The position numbers and the translations under genes were made by a program. The notes beneath the pieces were generated by a model that searched no databases, was not told the origin of the DNA, and saw nothing but the letters and a program-made list of their open reading frames with translations. From contig NZ_JAFJYB010000004.1 of NCBI RefSeq assembly GCF_018777385.1, positions 372,001 through 436,000 on the forward strand: DNA of 64,000 bases, given 5' to 3'. Source of the stretch: Candidatus Symbiopectobacterium endolongispinus (lineage in GTDB: Bacteria; Pseudomonadota; Gammaproteobacteria; Enterobacterales; Enterobacteriaceae). Numbering within the stretch: the first letter of the stretch is position 1; each line of letters begins with the position of its first letter. Positions 51,926 to 61,484 of this stretch are shown one piece after another.

Positions 51926-52808
51926 TTAAAAGTTTTCCAGTAGATTGAGCTGATTAAGCGTCAAAGGACGGTAAAAAATATACCCCTGAATAAAAATGGG
52001 TAAATAACGTTTCAACTTGTTTAAGTCTGCCGCTTTCTCGACACCTTCACAGATGATATTGACACCGAGAGGAATTAATACATGCAATAATTTTTGCATC
52101 CTTTCCAACTTACTCGGATCCGTTCCAATACCATTAACAATCGAGCGATCGATTTTTATCGTATCGAAATTAAACAAAGAAAGGCTGTCGGTCTTCAAAC
52201 ACCCGGCACCAAAATCATCCGAGTGAGATCATAAAGTCATACGCTTTCGCTTTGTTTAAAAACGTGACGCCCTCCATCAATTGTTTTTGCGTAATTTTTT
52301 CACTCAACTCTATTTCGATATTGCTCGGGTTAACATCATATAATAAGCATATTTGATGCAACTTATTCAGATACTCAATATTGTTGAAAATAAGCGGAGA
52401 GAGGTTGAAAGAGATTGATAACGTTTTCTTACAATTGATTAATCGGCAGACCAGATCAAAGATAAAATCGGTGACCTGGTTAATCAATCCGCACGCTTCG
52501 AGCTCTTCTATCATTGATTGCGTTGGGATTAACTCGCCGTTTGAAGTGTAAAACCGGTCGAGGGTTTCATACCTGAATATTCTATTTTCAGGAAGATGAA
52601 TGATAGGTTGGTACTCGGCTTTTAGCCAAATACGTTTCCCATTTACGTATAACAGAGTCGTGTTCATCTTACCGTTTTGCTCCCTCTCCATAGGAATTGG
52701 GCTTTTTAATTTCGCCCTTATAAGTTCTAAACATTTATTCAAAGCGTTTGAAAATTGTTTAGAATGATCAATAATCTCCATTTGATAGATTTTGTCTATT
52801 TCTCGCAA
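51926..52808 (-). pseudogene. EAL-domain c-di-GMP phosphodiesterase, frameshifted
   Basis: About 294 codons. N-terminal about 60 residues are unassigned, then the EAL domain: AEYQPIIHLPENRIFRYETL (EAL reads ETL; catalytic Glu kept), SFNLSPLIFNN, IEIELSEKITQ. One extra G near 52221 breaks the frame inside the DDFGAG loop; the rest (SLFNFDTIKIDRSIV, ICEGVEK, QGYIFYRPL) follows in the next frame. Low G+C. Divergent from a PilZ gene. Confidence 0.88.
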
Positions 52809-53166
52809 TTTAATAATCGCTAAAATCTATATCATAGACTAGCATTAAAAACCATTTAAAAAGAATTTAATAATTATAAATTTCAATATTTTTACACAAA
52901 AAGAAAATTATATCGTTTTATCCCAAAATACCTCAATTTAGTCCAATAATAGAGTCATTGTAACCGCGTATAAACCTTGTTAGGATGAAAAAACGCTGAT
53001 TTTATTGGCTTATTGACAGTATTGGCGTTTGCTTTTAACAAATAAATCATTAGATTTTTTTGATTATTACCATCTCTAATCCATCAAATAATTTGCTTGC
53101 AATTCGGCTAAGAAAACGGAAACGTCGCCAAACACCAGGGCTTATCTATACCAATAGGGATATCGT
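52809..53166. other. AT-rich intergenic region between EAL and PilZ genes
   Basis: About 360 bp with no gene on either strand; many A/T runs. Presumably carries both divergent promoters. AGGGA just before 53167 is a good ribosome site for the PilZ gene. Confidence 0.6.
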
Positions 53167-54894
53167 ATGATGGAGCATTACGCCCCCCGCCAAATAATGT
53201 TATTCGTTCACTGATTCAACACCCGCACGCGATGTCAATTTATGCCAAAAATATGCCGTACCCCCTAAAGGCCGATGTCAGGGAGCTCAGTCTCGATACC
53301 AGCAGTATGATATTGGAAGTCGAATACTCTGGATCGGATATTTAGCATTACCTCGATGAAGGGGGGCTCAATTTTGATCTGGAGGCCCTCAAAGGCGTCG
53401 ATAATAGTGAGCGAGAGACCTACAGCCTGTGTAATATCCCGACCAAGTTGTTTAAGGTAGATAGCATGCTGTACCGACTTGAATGCCAACTGCCAGAGTC
53501 GGTGTTTATCAATGAAAATCGTGGCGCCATTCGTATTCCTTTTATTCTCGGAATGCAGGTACGCGTGCGCGTAGAAATCTATCGCCATGTGCTTACTGTA
53601 ACCTGAAAATTGCGCAATCTTTCAACCGGTGGATGCTTGGTCGAAATCGATCTGGTTGAAAGTATTGCCGTGGAAGTGGGTCAGGAGATTCCTGGTATAA
53701 CGATAGAATTTCCGAATGGAACCACACTGTTTGCCGAGGGCAAAATTAGGCATATACGTCCCTTTGGTAATAACGGTTATGCCGCGGTGGGTGTTCAATT
53801 CATTAATTTATCTTCATCACAATCTGAAGCACTGTTTCATTGCACGAATGAAGTGGAAAGAGAGGCGACATTTCGCACCAGTATCACCGGCAGCATGATC
53901 TATCAATCTCCACTGTTCATTCCGAGTGCCAAGGAGAAAAGCATTCTGTTACGGGAAAATCAGGAACGCGAGAAGCGTACTCGCCAAACCCCAATGGAAC
54001 GCGGCGTACTGGAAGTCGCTCATCGCCTCCAAATTGGGCTGATGTACGTAAAAACCCGCAACCAGCTGCCGCTGGAAATTTTTTATGACTGCGTCGACAC
54101 CTTGCTGTATCTGATCAAAAACGATCGCAAAGCCTTCTTGTATGCGCTCTCTATTCCTGCACGACGAAGCCGACTGGGTACGGCATGCAGTTCAGGTCTC
54201 TGGAACATTAGCTGACATGTTGCTGCTTCACGATCCTCACGATGCGCAAATACGCGAAACCGTTCTCGGTACGCTGCTGCACACCATGGGTAAACCGCTG
54301 TTAGTCAATGCCAACCTTCCCTCACTGAAGGTCAATATGAACCCGGCGCAGAAAGCCATACTGCGCAGCCACGTTACCGTGCTGTGCCAGACATTGAGCA
54401 AACTTGGCTGGGAAATGAGCCCGGTGTGCCGTGAAGTGATCGAAAACGCCAATGAACGTCTTGATGGCAGTGGCTATCCGGCGGGCAAATCGGGCACACA
54501 GCTGTCGCCGCTCGTCAGGCTGGTATCGGTGATTAAAGCAGTCAACACATTGCGACACGCACGCAACAGCATCTCACCTCGTACGCCACTTGAGGCTTAC
54601 CGCAAAATTCATGAAGCGCACGACGTCTACGATAAGTCGCTGTTGGTAAAATATATCCAGATTTATGGCCCTTATCCTATCGGTAGTCTGGCGAAATTCT
54701 CGGCCGGTTTCCTGGGCTGGATCCTTGATATTGACAACAAAGGCCGGCCTACGGTGGTGCATTTGGTAAAAAATCTGCGCTTTCCCGATACCAATATCAG
54801 CAGCGTGGTATCCAAAGGGGATTTAGCGCAGGTTGGCAAACTGGTTAACATCGCCAACCAGCAAGAATATGGACTCAAGGTGCAGAAGTTATAG
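53167..54894 (+). pseudogene. PilZ-domain / HD-GYP-like c-di-GMP protein, four lesions
   Basis: About 575 codons. After ATGATGGAG (53167) a C6 run at 53183-53188 (seven expected) breaks the frame; then PPNNVIRSLIQHPHAMSIYAKNM, TAG at 53343, an N-terminal YcgR-like beta domain, TGA at 53604 (VLTVT-stop-KLRNLSTGGC), the PilZ domain (RNLSTGGCLVEID; HIRPFGNNGYAAVGVQF), a 2-nt loss near 54150 in a CT repeat, and a degenerate HD-GYP-like end (TLLHTMGKPL; ANERLDGSGYPAG). The normal HD metal residues are not evident. Confidence 0.82.
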
Positions 54895-54901
54895 CGTGGG
54901 C

Positions 54902-55657
54902 TCAGGCGTTAACAACGCTAACGCCTGCGGTCACCAGTGCTGCTCGCAATGTCGCATCGGTGTCATCTTCCACCACCAGCGTATTCATCAATGACAAATC
55001 ACCAATAATGAACGGTGAAGCAGCGTTTATTTTTTCTGCCGAGGCCAGCACAATGGTCTCGGCCGCACGTTTTGATAGCGCACGCTTGATGCAGGCTTCT
55101 TCATAGTCGCCGGTGTTCAGCCCCGCTTCCGGATGCACACCGGTGACCCCCATAAAGAAAATATCCGCGTGATACTGCGCAATCCCTTCCAAAGCGGCGG
55201 CCCCCACGGTCACGATAGAGTGTTTATAAAGCTTGCCACCAATCAAAATCACTTCAATCAGCGGGTGCTCAACCAAACCCAGCGCAATGCTTGGGCTATG
55301 CGTCACCACGGTAATGCGTAAATCAATGGGCAGAAATTTGATCAATTCAGCCGTAGTGGTACCGCCATCAATAATCACTACCTGGCCTGGTGCGATCAGT
55401 TCAGCGCCTTTTTTCGCCACCTTCATCTTTGAATCCATACGTAGCGACTGACGTTCGGAAAAGGTCACCTTGGCATCGGCGGCAGGCACGGCACCGCCGT
55501 GTACCCGTTGCAGCAGCCCTTGTGCAGACAGTTCCCGTAAATCTCGGCGCACCGTATCTTCCGAAACGTCAAGCCACTCACTGAGTGCTTTAGATAACAC
55601 CTGTCCTTCACTGGTCAGCTTTTCGAGAATAGCTTTTTTACGTTGTGGCGTAAGCAT
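54902..55657 (-). CDS. DeoR-family transcriptional regulator
   Basis: 251 aa, intact. HTH region: LSKALSEWLDVSEDTVRRDLRELSAQGLLQRVHGGAV. Sugar-phosphate-sensing domain: VVIIDGGTTTAELIKFLP and FFMGVTGVHPEAGLNTGDYEEACIKRAL. Convergent with the PilZ gene and divergent from nudK (81 bp gap), so probably regulates nudK or itself. Confidence 0.93.
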   Translation of the reverse strand: MLTPQRKKAILEKLTSEGQVLSKALSEWLDVSEDTVRRDLRELSAQGLLQRVHGGAVPAADAKVTFSERQSLRMDSKMKVAKKGAELIAPGQVVIIDGGTTTAELIKFLPIDLRITVVTHSPSIALGLVEHPLIEVILIGGKLYKHSIVTVGAAALEGIAQYHADIFFMGVTGVHPEAGLNTGDYEEACIKRALSKRAAETIVLASAEKINAASPFIIGDLSLMNTLVVEDDTDATLRAALVTAGVSVVNA

Positions 55658-55738
55658 CGCCCATCCAATGCGTTAAATTAATTGACCTTACATGTTTTTG
55701 CTGTTTATGATGCCAAAAATACACCATAAGGCCACAAA

Positions 55739-56323
55739 ATGCCATTTAAACATGCGGAAATACGCATACAAAACTGCCAAATCCTCTCTGATGATTGGTA
55801 CACGCTAAAAAAATACACCTTTTATTTTCAGCGCCGCGACGGTGAATGGCAGCGACAGAACCGTGAAGTTTACGATGGTGGCAACGGTGCCACCATCCTG
55901 CTCTATAACCGGCAACGTCGCACGGTAGTGCTCACGCGCCAGTTTCGTTTTCCAACCTATGTGAATGGTTATCACGGTTTTCTGATCGAAACCGCAGCCT
56001 GCATGCTTGATAACCTGGATCCGGAAAGCCGCATCAAGGCGGAAGCAGAAGAAGAGACAGGATACCGCATCACTAACGTGCAAAAAGTGTTCGAGGCTTT
56101 TATGAGCCCTGGCTCGGTCACCGAGAAGCTGTTTTTCTTCATTGCGGAATATCACGCGCACGATCGCGCAAGCTCCGGAGTGGGGATTAAAGCGGAATGG
56201 GAAGATATCAAAGTGCTGGAAATGCCTTTGGAACAGGCCCTTAGGGCAATTGATGATGGCCTGATCGCCGATGGTAAAACCATCATGTTGTTACAGTACA
56301 TCGCACTGAAAGGCATTCTTTGA
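55739..56323 (+). CDS. nudK: NudK-type Nudix hydrolase (GDP-mannose pyrophosphatase)
   Basis: 194 aa. Matches NudK along its length: QILSDDWYTLKKYTFYF, REVYDGGNGATILLYN, LTRQFRFPTYVNG, Nudix box ending ESRIKAEAEEETGY, MSPGSVTEKLFFFIAEY and DGKTIMLLQYIAL. The first Gly of the Nudix box (AGxLDN in E. coli) is Cys here (ACMLDN), which may reduce activity. Followed 7 nt later by a nucleotide-related gene. Confidence 0.85.
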   Translation: MPFKHAEIRIQNCQILSDDWYTLKKYTFYFQRRDGEWQRQNREVYDGGNGATILLYNRQRRTVVLTRQFRFPTYVNGYHGFLIETAACMLDNLDPESRIKAEAEEETGYRITNVQKVFEAFMSPGSVTEKLFFFIAEYHAHDRASSGVGIKAEWEDIKVLEMPLEQALRAIDDGLIADGKTIMLLQYIALKGIL

Positions 56324-56330
56324 GGTCACT

Positions 56331-56719
56331 ATGTCGACACCATCTACAGCAACACAGCCTATAGCAGCACAACTGATTTTAATCGCCGGGCCATATCGTA
56401 GCGGCACCGAGGGAGACCCCGCGCGTATCGCCAGCAACCTGGCACGTCTGGAAGCCGCTGCGCTGGCCGTCTATCAGAAAGGGCATGTTCCGGTGATTGG
56501 CGAGTGGCTGGCCTTACCGTTAGCTAACGCAGCGGGCTCGCAACAGTTCGGCGATGCCATCAGCGAGACGTTTCTTTACCCCGTGGCCCACCGGCTGATC
56601 ATGTAATGTACCGCATTCCCGGTGAGTCCAACGGCGCGGATAAAGATATCGAAGTAGCACTGCGTGCAGGACTGAACGTGTATTATGCGCTGGACACCAT
56701 CCCGCAGGTCCGCGCGTAA
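56331..56719 (+). pseudogene. DUF4406 / nucleoside deoxyribosyltransferase-like protein, frameshifted
   Basis: First frame: ILIAGPYRSGTEGDPARIASNLARLE and VPVIGEWLALPLANAAGSQ, ending HRLIM-stop. Second frame from about 56600: YRIPGESNGADKDIEVALRAGLNVYYALDTIP. Together they form one small Rossmann-like protein of about 130 aa whose middle (usually CDAV) is lost. Function of these proteins is not established. Same direction as nudK. Confidence 0.75.
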
Positions 56720-56732
56720 CGCCCCGCGTTCC

Positions 56733-57494
56733 CTACTCCGCCACCACCAGGTGTACGCCGGTTTGCAGCAATGCACTTTTTGCGCTTTCCGGCAAATTGC
56801 TATCGGTGATAACGATATCCATCTCTTCCAGTGATACCGCATTAAACGTGCCCACCTTGCCGTATTTGCTGGAGTCACAAATCAGGATGCGTTTATTCGC
56901 TGCCGCCACCGCTGCTTTCTTGATGGCTACTTTGGCCTCAGTCGGCGTGGAGATCCAACGCGCATTCCACGATGAGGAGGAAATAAAGCTGATATCTACG
57001 TTAAGGTTACGCAGAAAATGGGTGGAACTGTCGCCGACGCAGGAACGGTTCTCCCGCAGTACCAACCCACCGGTGTGGTAGAGCTTACATTCGGAATGTT
57101 CGATGAGGTAGTTGATCACCATCAGATCGTTACTGACGATCAGCAGATCGTCCAGAGATTCCAACGCCTGCTCCAACGCCAGTGAGGTAGTGCCCGCATC
57201 CAGATAGAGTGACATACCCGGCTGAACGTACTGCGCTGCCGCATGGGCGATCAGCGTTTTTTCGGCAAATTGCAGCGCACGTTTAGTCAGGTGTGACGGC
57301 TCCGAGGTGATTTTCTACGACAGTTGCACACCTCCCGATACAGAAAGCACGCAACCTTCCTGTTCCAGCTTTTGAATATCCCGGCGCACGGTCACGTGTG
57401 ACACGCCCAACAGCTCGGTCAATTCGGTAATCGAGATCAGCTCGCGTTCAACCAGTGCTGTGAGTATCAATTGCTGTCTTTTAGCTGGGATCAT
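56733..57494 (-). pseudogene. DeoR-family regulator (second), internal stop
   Basis: 254 codons in one frame. HTH: ISITELTELLGVSHVTVRRDIQKLEQEG; TAG at 57315 after VSGGVQLS; then FAEKTLIAHAAAQYVQPGMSLYLDAGTTSLAL and DISFISSSSW. Just upstream of the acid-sugar genes on the minus strand in physical order, so a plausible local regulator for them. Confidence 0.9.
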
Positions 57495-57585
57495 CTATCG
57501 CCTTTTTATGCTGTTTTCACCGGCCGTGTGCCGGTAACCACCTGATGGGATACGCTTATTGCCAAGGCGTATTGTTCAATTCTGT

Positions 57586-58371
57586 TTATGGTTCGTCAAA
57601 CGCTTTCCGCCAGATGAGCCCTACATGCGTGCCGGATTCGGGATGATACTCACAGCCTATCCAGTCACGGTATCCCGCCTTTTCCAATTCCCGGAAGATA
57701 TGGGCATAATTGATTTCCCTCGATACCGGTTCATGCCGGTCCGGCACCGACGCAATCTGTACGTGGCCGATACGTCCCGCGAGCGAACGGATCAGCATGC
57801 TGAGATCGCCGTGGGTAATCTGTGCATGATAGAGATCTAACTGTACGCGTGCATTAGGTCGGTCAATCATGCTCACCAGTCGATCGGTAAGGCGCTGGTC
57901 GTGCAGGAAATATCCCGGCGCATCGCGCGGATTGAGCGCCTCGCACAGCAGTGTTATCTGTTGCTGCGCCAACCGATCTGCCGCCAGCCGCATGTTGGCA
58001 AGCCATAACGCCGTGGTCTCGTCGATTGGCAGCGAGGCTGGGGTATTGCCAGACATCACGTGTAGCTTCCCGCATCCCAGGTGCCCTGCATAGTCTAAAG
58101 CCTGCTCCAGCGTTTCTTTAAATTCACGCTCGCGGCCGGGCAGCACCGCCAAACCGCGTTCGCCGCCCGCATAATCACCGGGGTTGACGTTAAACAGGGC
58201 AAGCTGCAATCCATTACGACGCAATTCCTGACCAATGTCCTCCGCCTGATAGGCGTAAGGAAACAAAAACTCTACCGCACTGAACCCGGCTCTGGCTGCG
58301 GCCTCAAACCGCGCCAGAAACGGCACTTCGGTAAACAGCATCGAGAGATTAGCGGCAAATCTGGGCATCAT
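57586..58371 (-). CDS. otnI: 2-oxo-tetronate isomerase OtnI (hydroxypyruvate isomerase family)
   Basis: 261 aa, intact. TIM-barrel Hyi/OtnI enzyme: RFAANLSMLFTEVPFLARFEAA, GFSAVEFLFPY, CEALNPRDAPGYFL, VQLDLYHAQ and GHVQIASVPDRHEP; metal-binding Glu/Asp/His residues are in place. In the tetronate pathway it isomerises 2-oxo-tetronate to 3-oxo-tetronate before OtnK and OtnC act. Those two genes, directly upstream, are broken. Confidence 0.92.
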   Translation of the reverse strand: MMPRFAANLSMLFTEVPFLARFEAAARAGFSAVEFLFPYAYQAEDIGQELRRNGLQLALFNVNPGDYAGGERGLAVLPGREREFKETLEQALDYAGHLGCGKLHVMSGNTPASLPIDETTALWLANMRLAADRLAQQQITLLCEALNPRDAPGYFLHDQRLTDRLVSMIDRPNARVQLDLYHAQITHGDLSMLIRSLAGRIGHVQIASVPDRHEPVSREINYAHIFRELEKAGYRDWIGCEYHPESGTHVGLIWRKAFDEP

Positions 58372-58386
58372 GTCTCCTTTTCATCC

Positions 58387-58660
58387 TCAGGGACGCAGTT
58401 CACTGACTTCGGCCTCAGTGAGATAACGCACGTTGCTATCTTTGAGCAAAAACATCAGCTTTGCGGTCTCTTCCAGTTCATCCATGGCGTTGGCAGCCTC
58501 CGTCAGCGACGCTCCCAACACCACCGGCCCATGATTTGCCAATAAAAAGGCATTAGCCTCGTACGCTCGCTGCGCCAATGTTTCCACAATCCTGATACTG
58601 CCCGGCTTAAAATAAGGCAGCAGCGGCATCTTGCCTACTTTCATTACATAGTAAGGGGTG
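58387..58660 (-). pseudogene. otnC: OtnC (3-oxo-tetronate 4-phosphate decarboxylase), 3' fragment
   Basis: Only the C-terminal about 90 residues remain: PYYVMKVGKMPLLPYFKPG, LLANHGPVVLG (class II aldolase fold) and ELEETAKLMFLLKDSN. The N-terminal half with the metal-binding histidines is deleted, and the fragment is joined directly to the otnK 3' end near 58660. Stop 15 nt before otnI. Confidence 0.9.
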
Positions 58661-59866
58661 AAAGGGCGAAAAAGCGCGCAGCATTCGCAGCTCGCACCCA
58701 GGGAACACCGGGCGCAATTTGTGGACCGATGTACAGCGCCCCTACCTGCAAGCGCTGCATCACCGCACCAGAGGTTTCTCCGCCTGCCACGATAAAATGA
58801 TCGAATCCGCGCTGGGTCAGCGCCAACGCCAATGCGGCAAAAAAAAAGCCTCCACCGCAGCACTGGCCTGTTTGGCACCGTAACGCGCCTGAATGCGCGC
58901 CACATCATCGCCAGCGGTGTTGGCAGACCCACTCAGTCACCTTTGCAACATAATCTGCAAGACCTTCGATACAACAGGCCACATCAAGCGGCAGCGCGGG
59001 CGCCTCAGCCGCATAGGCGGCGACCTGCGCATTGGTCATCACATAGCAGGAACCTGACAATATAACCGTCTTGCCGCCGTCAGCGGGTTTGCCCGCCTCA
59101 CTGGCATCAACGTTGCGCGACGATGAACCTCGCGTCAGCACCGCGGCCAGTCCACCCGCCAGACCCGAGCCACCGGTAAGCAGCGGCAGTGTTTGACTCG
59201 CCTCGGCAATGGTTTCCAGGTGTGTAGAGGTCAGCGCATCGGGCACCAGATAGCGATAGCCCGCCTGACGCAAATCAGCAATCACCTGCTGCACCGCCTC
59301 CACGCCCGCATCAATCACGCAAAAGGGAATGTTTGCTGCACGCCCAGCGGCCTGCGCTTCCATTAAGCGCATCACGTTGGCATAGCGCATCGGCGTCACG
59401 GGGTGGTTACGCATACCAGACCCATTCAGCGGTACGCCGTTCACAAACAGGTAACCGTGGTAAACGGTGCGCCCGTTCACCGGCAATGCAGGACATAACA
59501 GCGTGATGTCCTGAGCCAGTGCTGCCAACAGGCTATCCGTTACCGGGCCAATGTTGCCTTGCGCGGTGCTGTCGAAAGTCGAGCAATATTTAAAGTAGAT
59601 CTGCTCACACCCCTGCTGTTGCAACCAGCGCATACCTCCAGGCTCAGGGCGACGGCCTCTTCTGCCGGACAGGAACGGCTCTTCAGTCTGACAACGATGG
59701 CATCCACATCGGTTGTGATTTTTTGTGCATCCAGTTGTGTGACCTGAGTGGCAGATAACCCGCCGTTAACCAAAAAGCTGGCGATATCGGTGCCACCGGT
59801 AAAATCATCGGCGATCACACCTATTCTGGGCGGCACGGCGCGGGGCCGCTGAGTGTTGGTTGGCAT
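58661..59866 (-). pseudogene. otnK: OtnK (3-oxo-tetronate kinase, DUF1537), three frameshifts and 3' deletion
   Basis: ATG 59866. Start RIGVIADDFTGGTDIASFLVNGG (kinase N-domain). Frame breaks occur near 59630 (LSLE / MRWLQQQG), near 58920 (WVCQ / NTAGDDVARIQARYG) and in A9 at 58839-58847 (seven expected: EAFFAALALALTQ). The C-domain shows FIVAGGETSGAVMQRL and IGPQIAPGVPW, then ends abruptly at ANAARFFAL where otnC begins. The last about 25 residues are missing. Confidence 0.92.
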
Positions 59867-60318
59867 AGAGATAACCCTGTTCCGTCGTCGAGGAAAGTGT
59901 CTCATTATAATCGCTACTTGTGAAAAAATATTAAATACGGGTCACACTATCGCTGATTCGCGCACTTTTTTGTGATTTATTTTTAAAAAAGGTCGATAAA
60001 TTATAAAAGCCACAAATTGGGCGTTAAGTCATTGTGGTTTATTTCGATTAACGCATACTGATGCCGGACACAAAACGCGCTAGCACTCAGGTGACGACAT
60101 TTATAAATCATAATAAAAACTTGATAAATAAGCACGTTATAGAAATAAAAACGAGAACGCGCCAGCGGTCGATGCTCGTAAACCCGCCCGACGCAGGACT
60201 TAACAAAAAACAACAAAACACTTCAGAACTGAACGAGAGATAAGCCAACCGGCCGATCCAGCGGTTCTACCCGGTCAATATTCTCTGTACCTAACCAGAA
60301 TGATTGAGAGAGGACATC
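59867..60318. other. Intergenic region between otn and TRAP genes
   Basis: About 450 bp, AT-rich, no coding remnant recognised. Divergent promoters for otnK (minus) and dctP (plus) are expected here. GAGAGAGGA lies 7 nt before the dctP ATG. Confidence 0.6.
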
Positions 60319-61313
60319 ATGTCGAACATCACACGACGCACATTTTTAAAAGCCGCCGCCGTTGGCGCGCCGGCCACTGCGGTTATGGGGTTCCCTTTTA
60401 TTGCTAAAGCCGCGCAGCCTGAATTCCATTTCAAATACGGCACCAATTTGCAGCAAGAGCACCCGTTTAGCATCTGGACACAGAAAACGGCCGATCTGAT
60501 CAAAGAACGTACTCAAGGGCGCGTGGTGATTGATGTCTTCCCTAACAACCAGTTAGGAGGCGATACCGACATGCTGGCCCAGGTAAGGCGCGGTGGTATC
60601 GATATGTTCAACCCCTCTTCGCTGGTGATTGCCACGCTGGCCCCGGTGGCGGCGATCAATGCCGTTGGCTTTGCCTTCGCCGATTACGATCAAGTGTGGA
60701 AAACCATGGATGGCCCGCTTGGGACTGCATGCAATGGAAAACATGTGGGACAACGGCTCCCGCCAGATAACCAGTAATGCCGGACCGGTAAACACAGTGG
60801 GCCGATATGCAGGGGCTGAAAATTCGCGTACCGGTCAGCCCGATCATCGTGGATATGTTTAAAGGCATGGGGGCAGCGCCGGTCGGCATGCAGTATTCCG
60901 AAGTTTATTCCTAGTTGCAGACCCGCGTGATTGACGCGCAGGAAAACCCGCTGGTGGTGCTGAAAACCGGCAAGCTGTTCGAAGTGCAGAAATATTGCTC
61001 GTTGACCAACCATATTTGGGACGGCTACTGGTGCATCATGAACAAAAAGTCCTGGCAGAGTTTGCCGCCTGATTTACAGCAGATTGTCGCCACGGCGTTC
61101 AAAGAAGGCGCGATGAATCAGCGTGCCGAAATCAGCCGCCTGAACGCTAGCCTGCTGGACGATCTGAAGGCCACCAGTCTGATCTTCAACACCACTGACC
61201 CCACCAGTTTCCGTCAAAAACTCAAAGAAAGCGGCTACTACGCCACCTGGCACAAGAAATTTGGTGATGAGGCCTTGGCCCTGCTGGAAGGGGCGGTGGG
61301 CAAACTCTCCTAA
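60319..61313 (+). pseudogene. TRAP transporter substrate-binding protein (DctP), frameshifts and stop
   Basis: Signal with twin-arginine motif NITRRTFLKAAAVG. First piece: FHFKYGTNLQQEHPFSIW, GRVVIDVFPNNQLGGDTDML. Frame breaks near 60725 and 60790 scramble about 20 codons; then LKIRVPVSPIIVDMFKGMGAAPVGMQYSEVYS, TAG at 60912, and LQTRVIDAQENPLVVL (TRAP signature) to the end. It would bind an acid sugar, judging from the otn neighbours. Confidence 0.92.
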
Positions 61314-61484
61314 AGGCGTTCAGAACGATTGCCACGTGCCAAGGTAAACGCCCCTGGCACCGTGGCGAACCGTTGAGGCCAAGGTCTGTTCTGAACGAAC
61401 CGTTTTATCAAAAATTCACAAGAGTAAAGCGAATGGAAGTTTAACATCAAATCAAGCCGCTCCTGCCACCAGGGAGACTCGCCA

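Noticed and set aside
53265-53588. 107-aa minus-strand open frame
   Set aside because: It lies antisense to the in-frame (stop-containing) N-terminal part of the PilZ gene, which encodes family-like sequence on the plus strand.
60001-60243. Short open frames in the otnK-dctP gap
   Set aside because: No family similarity and AT-rich random composition; the region is better read as divergent promoters.
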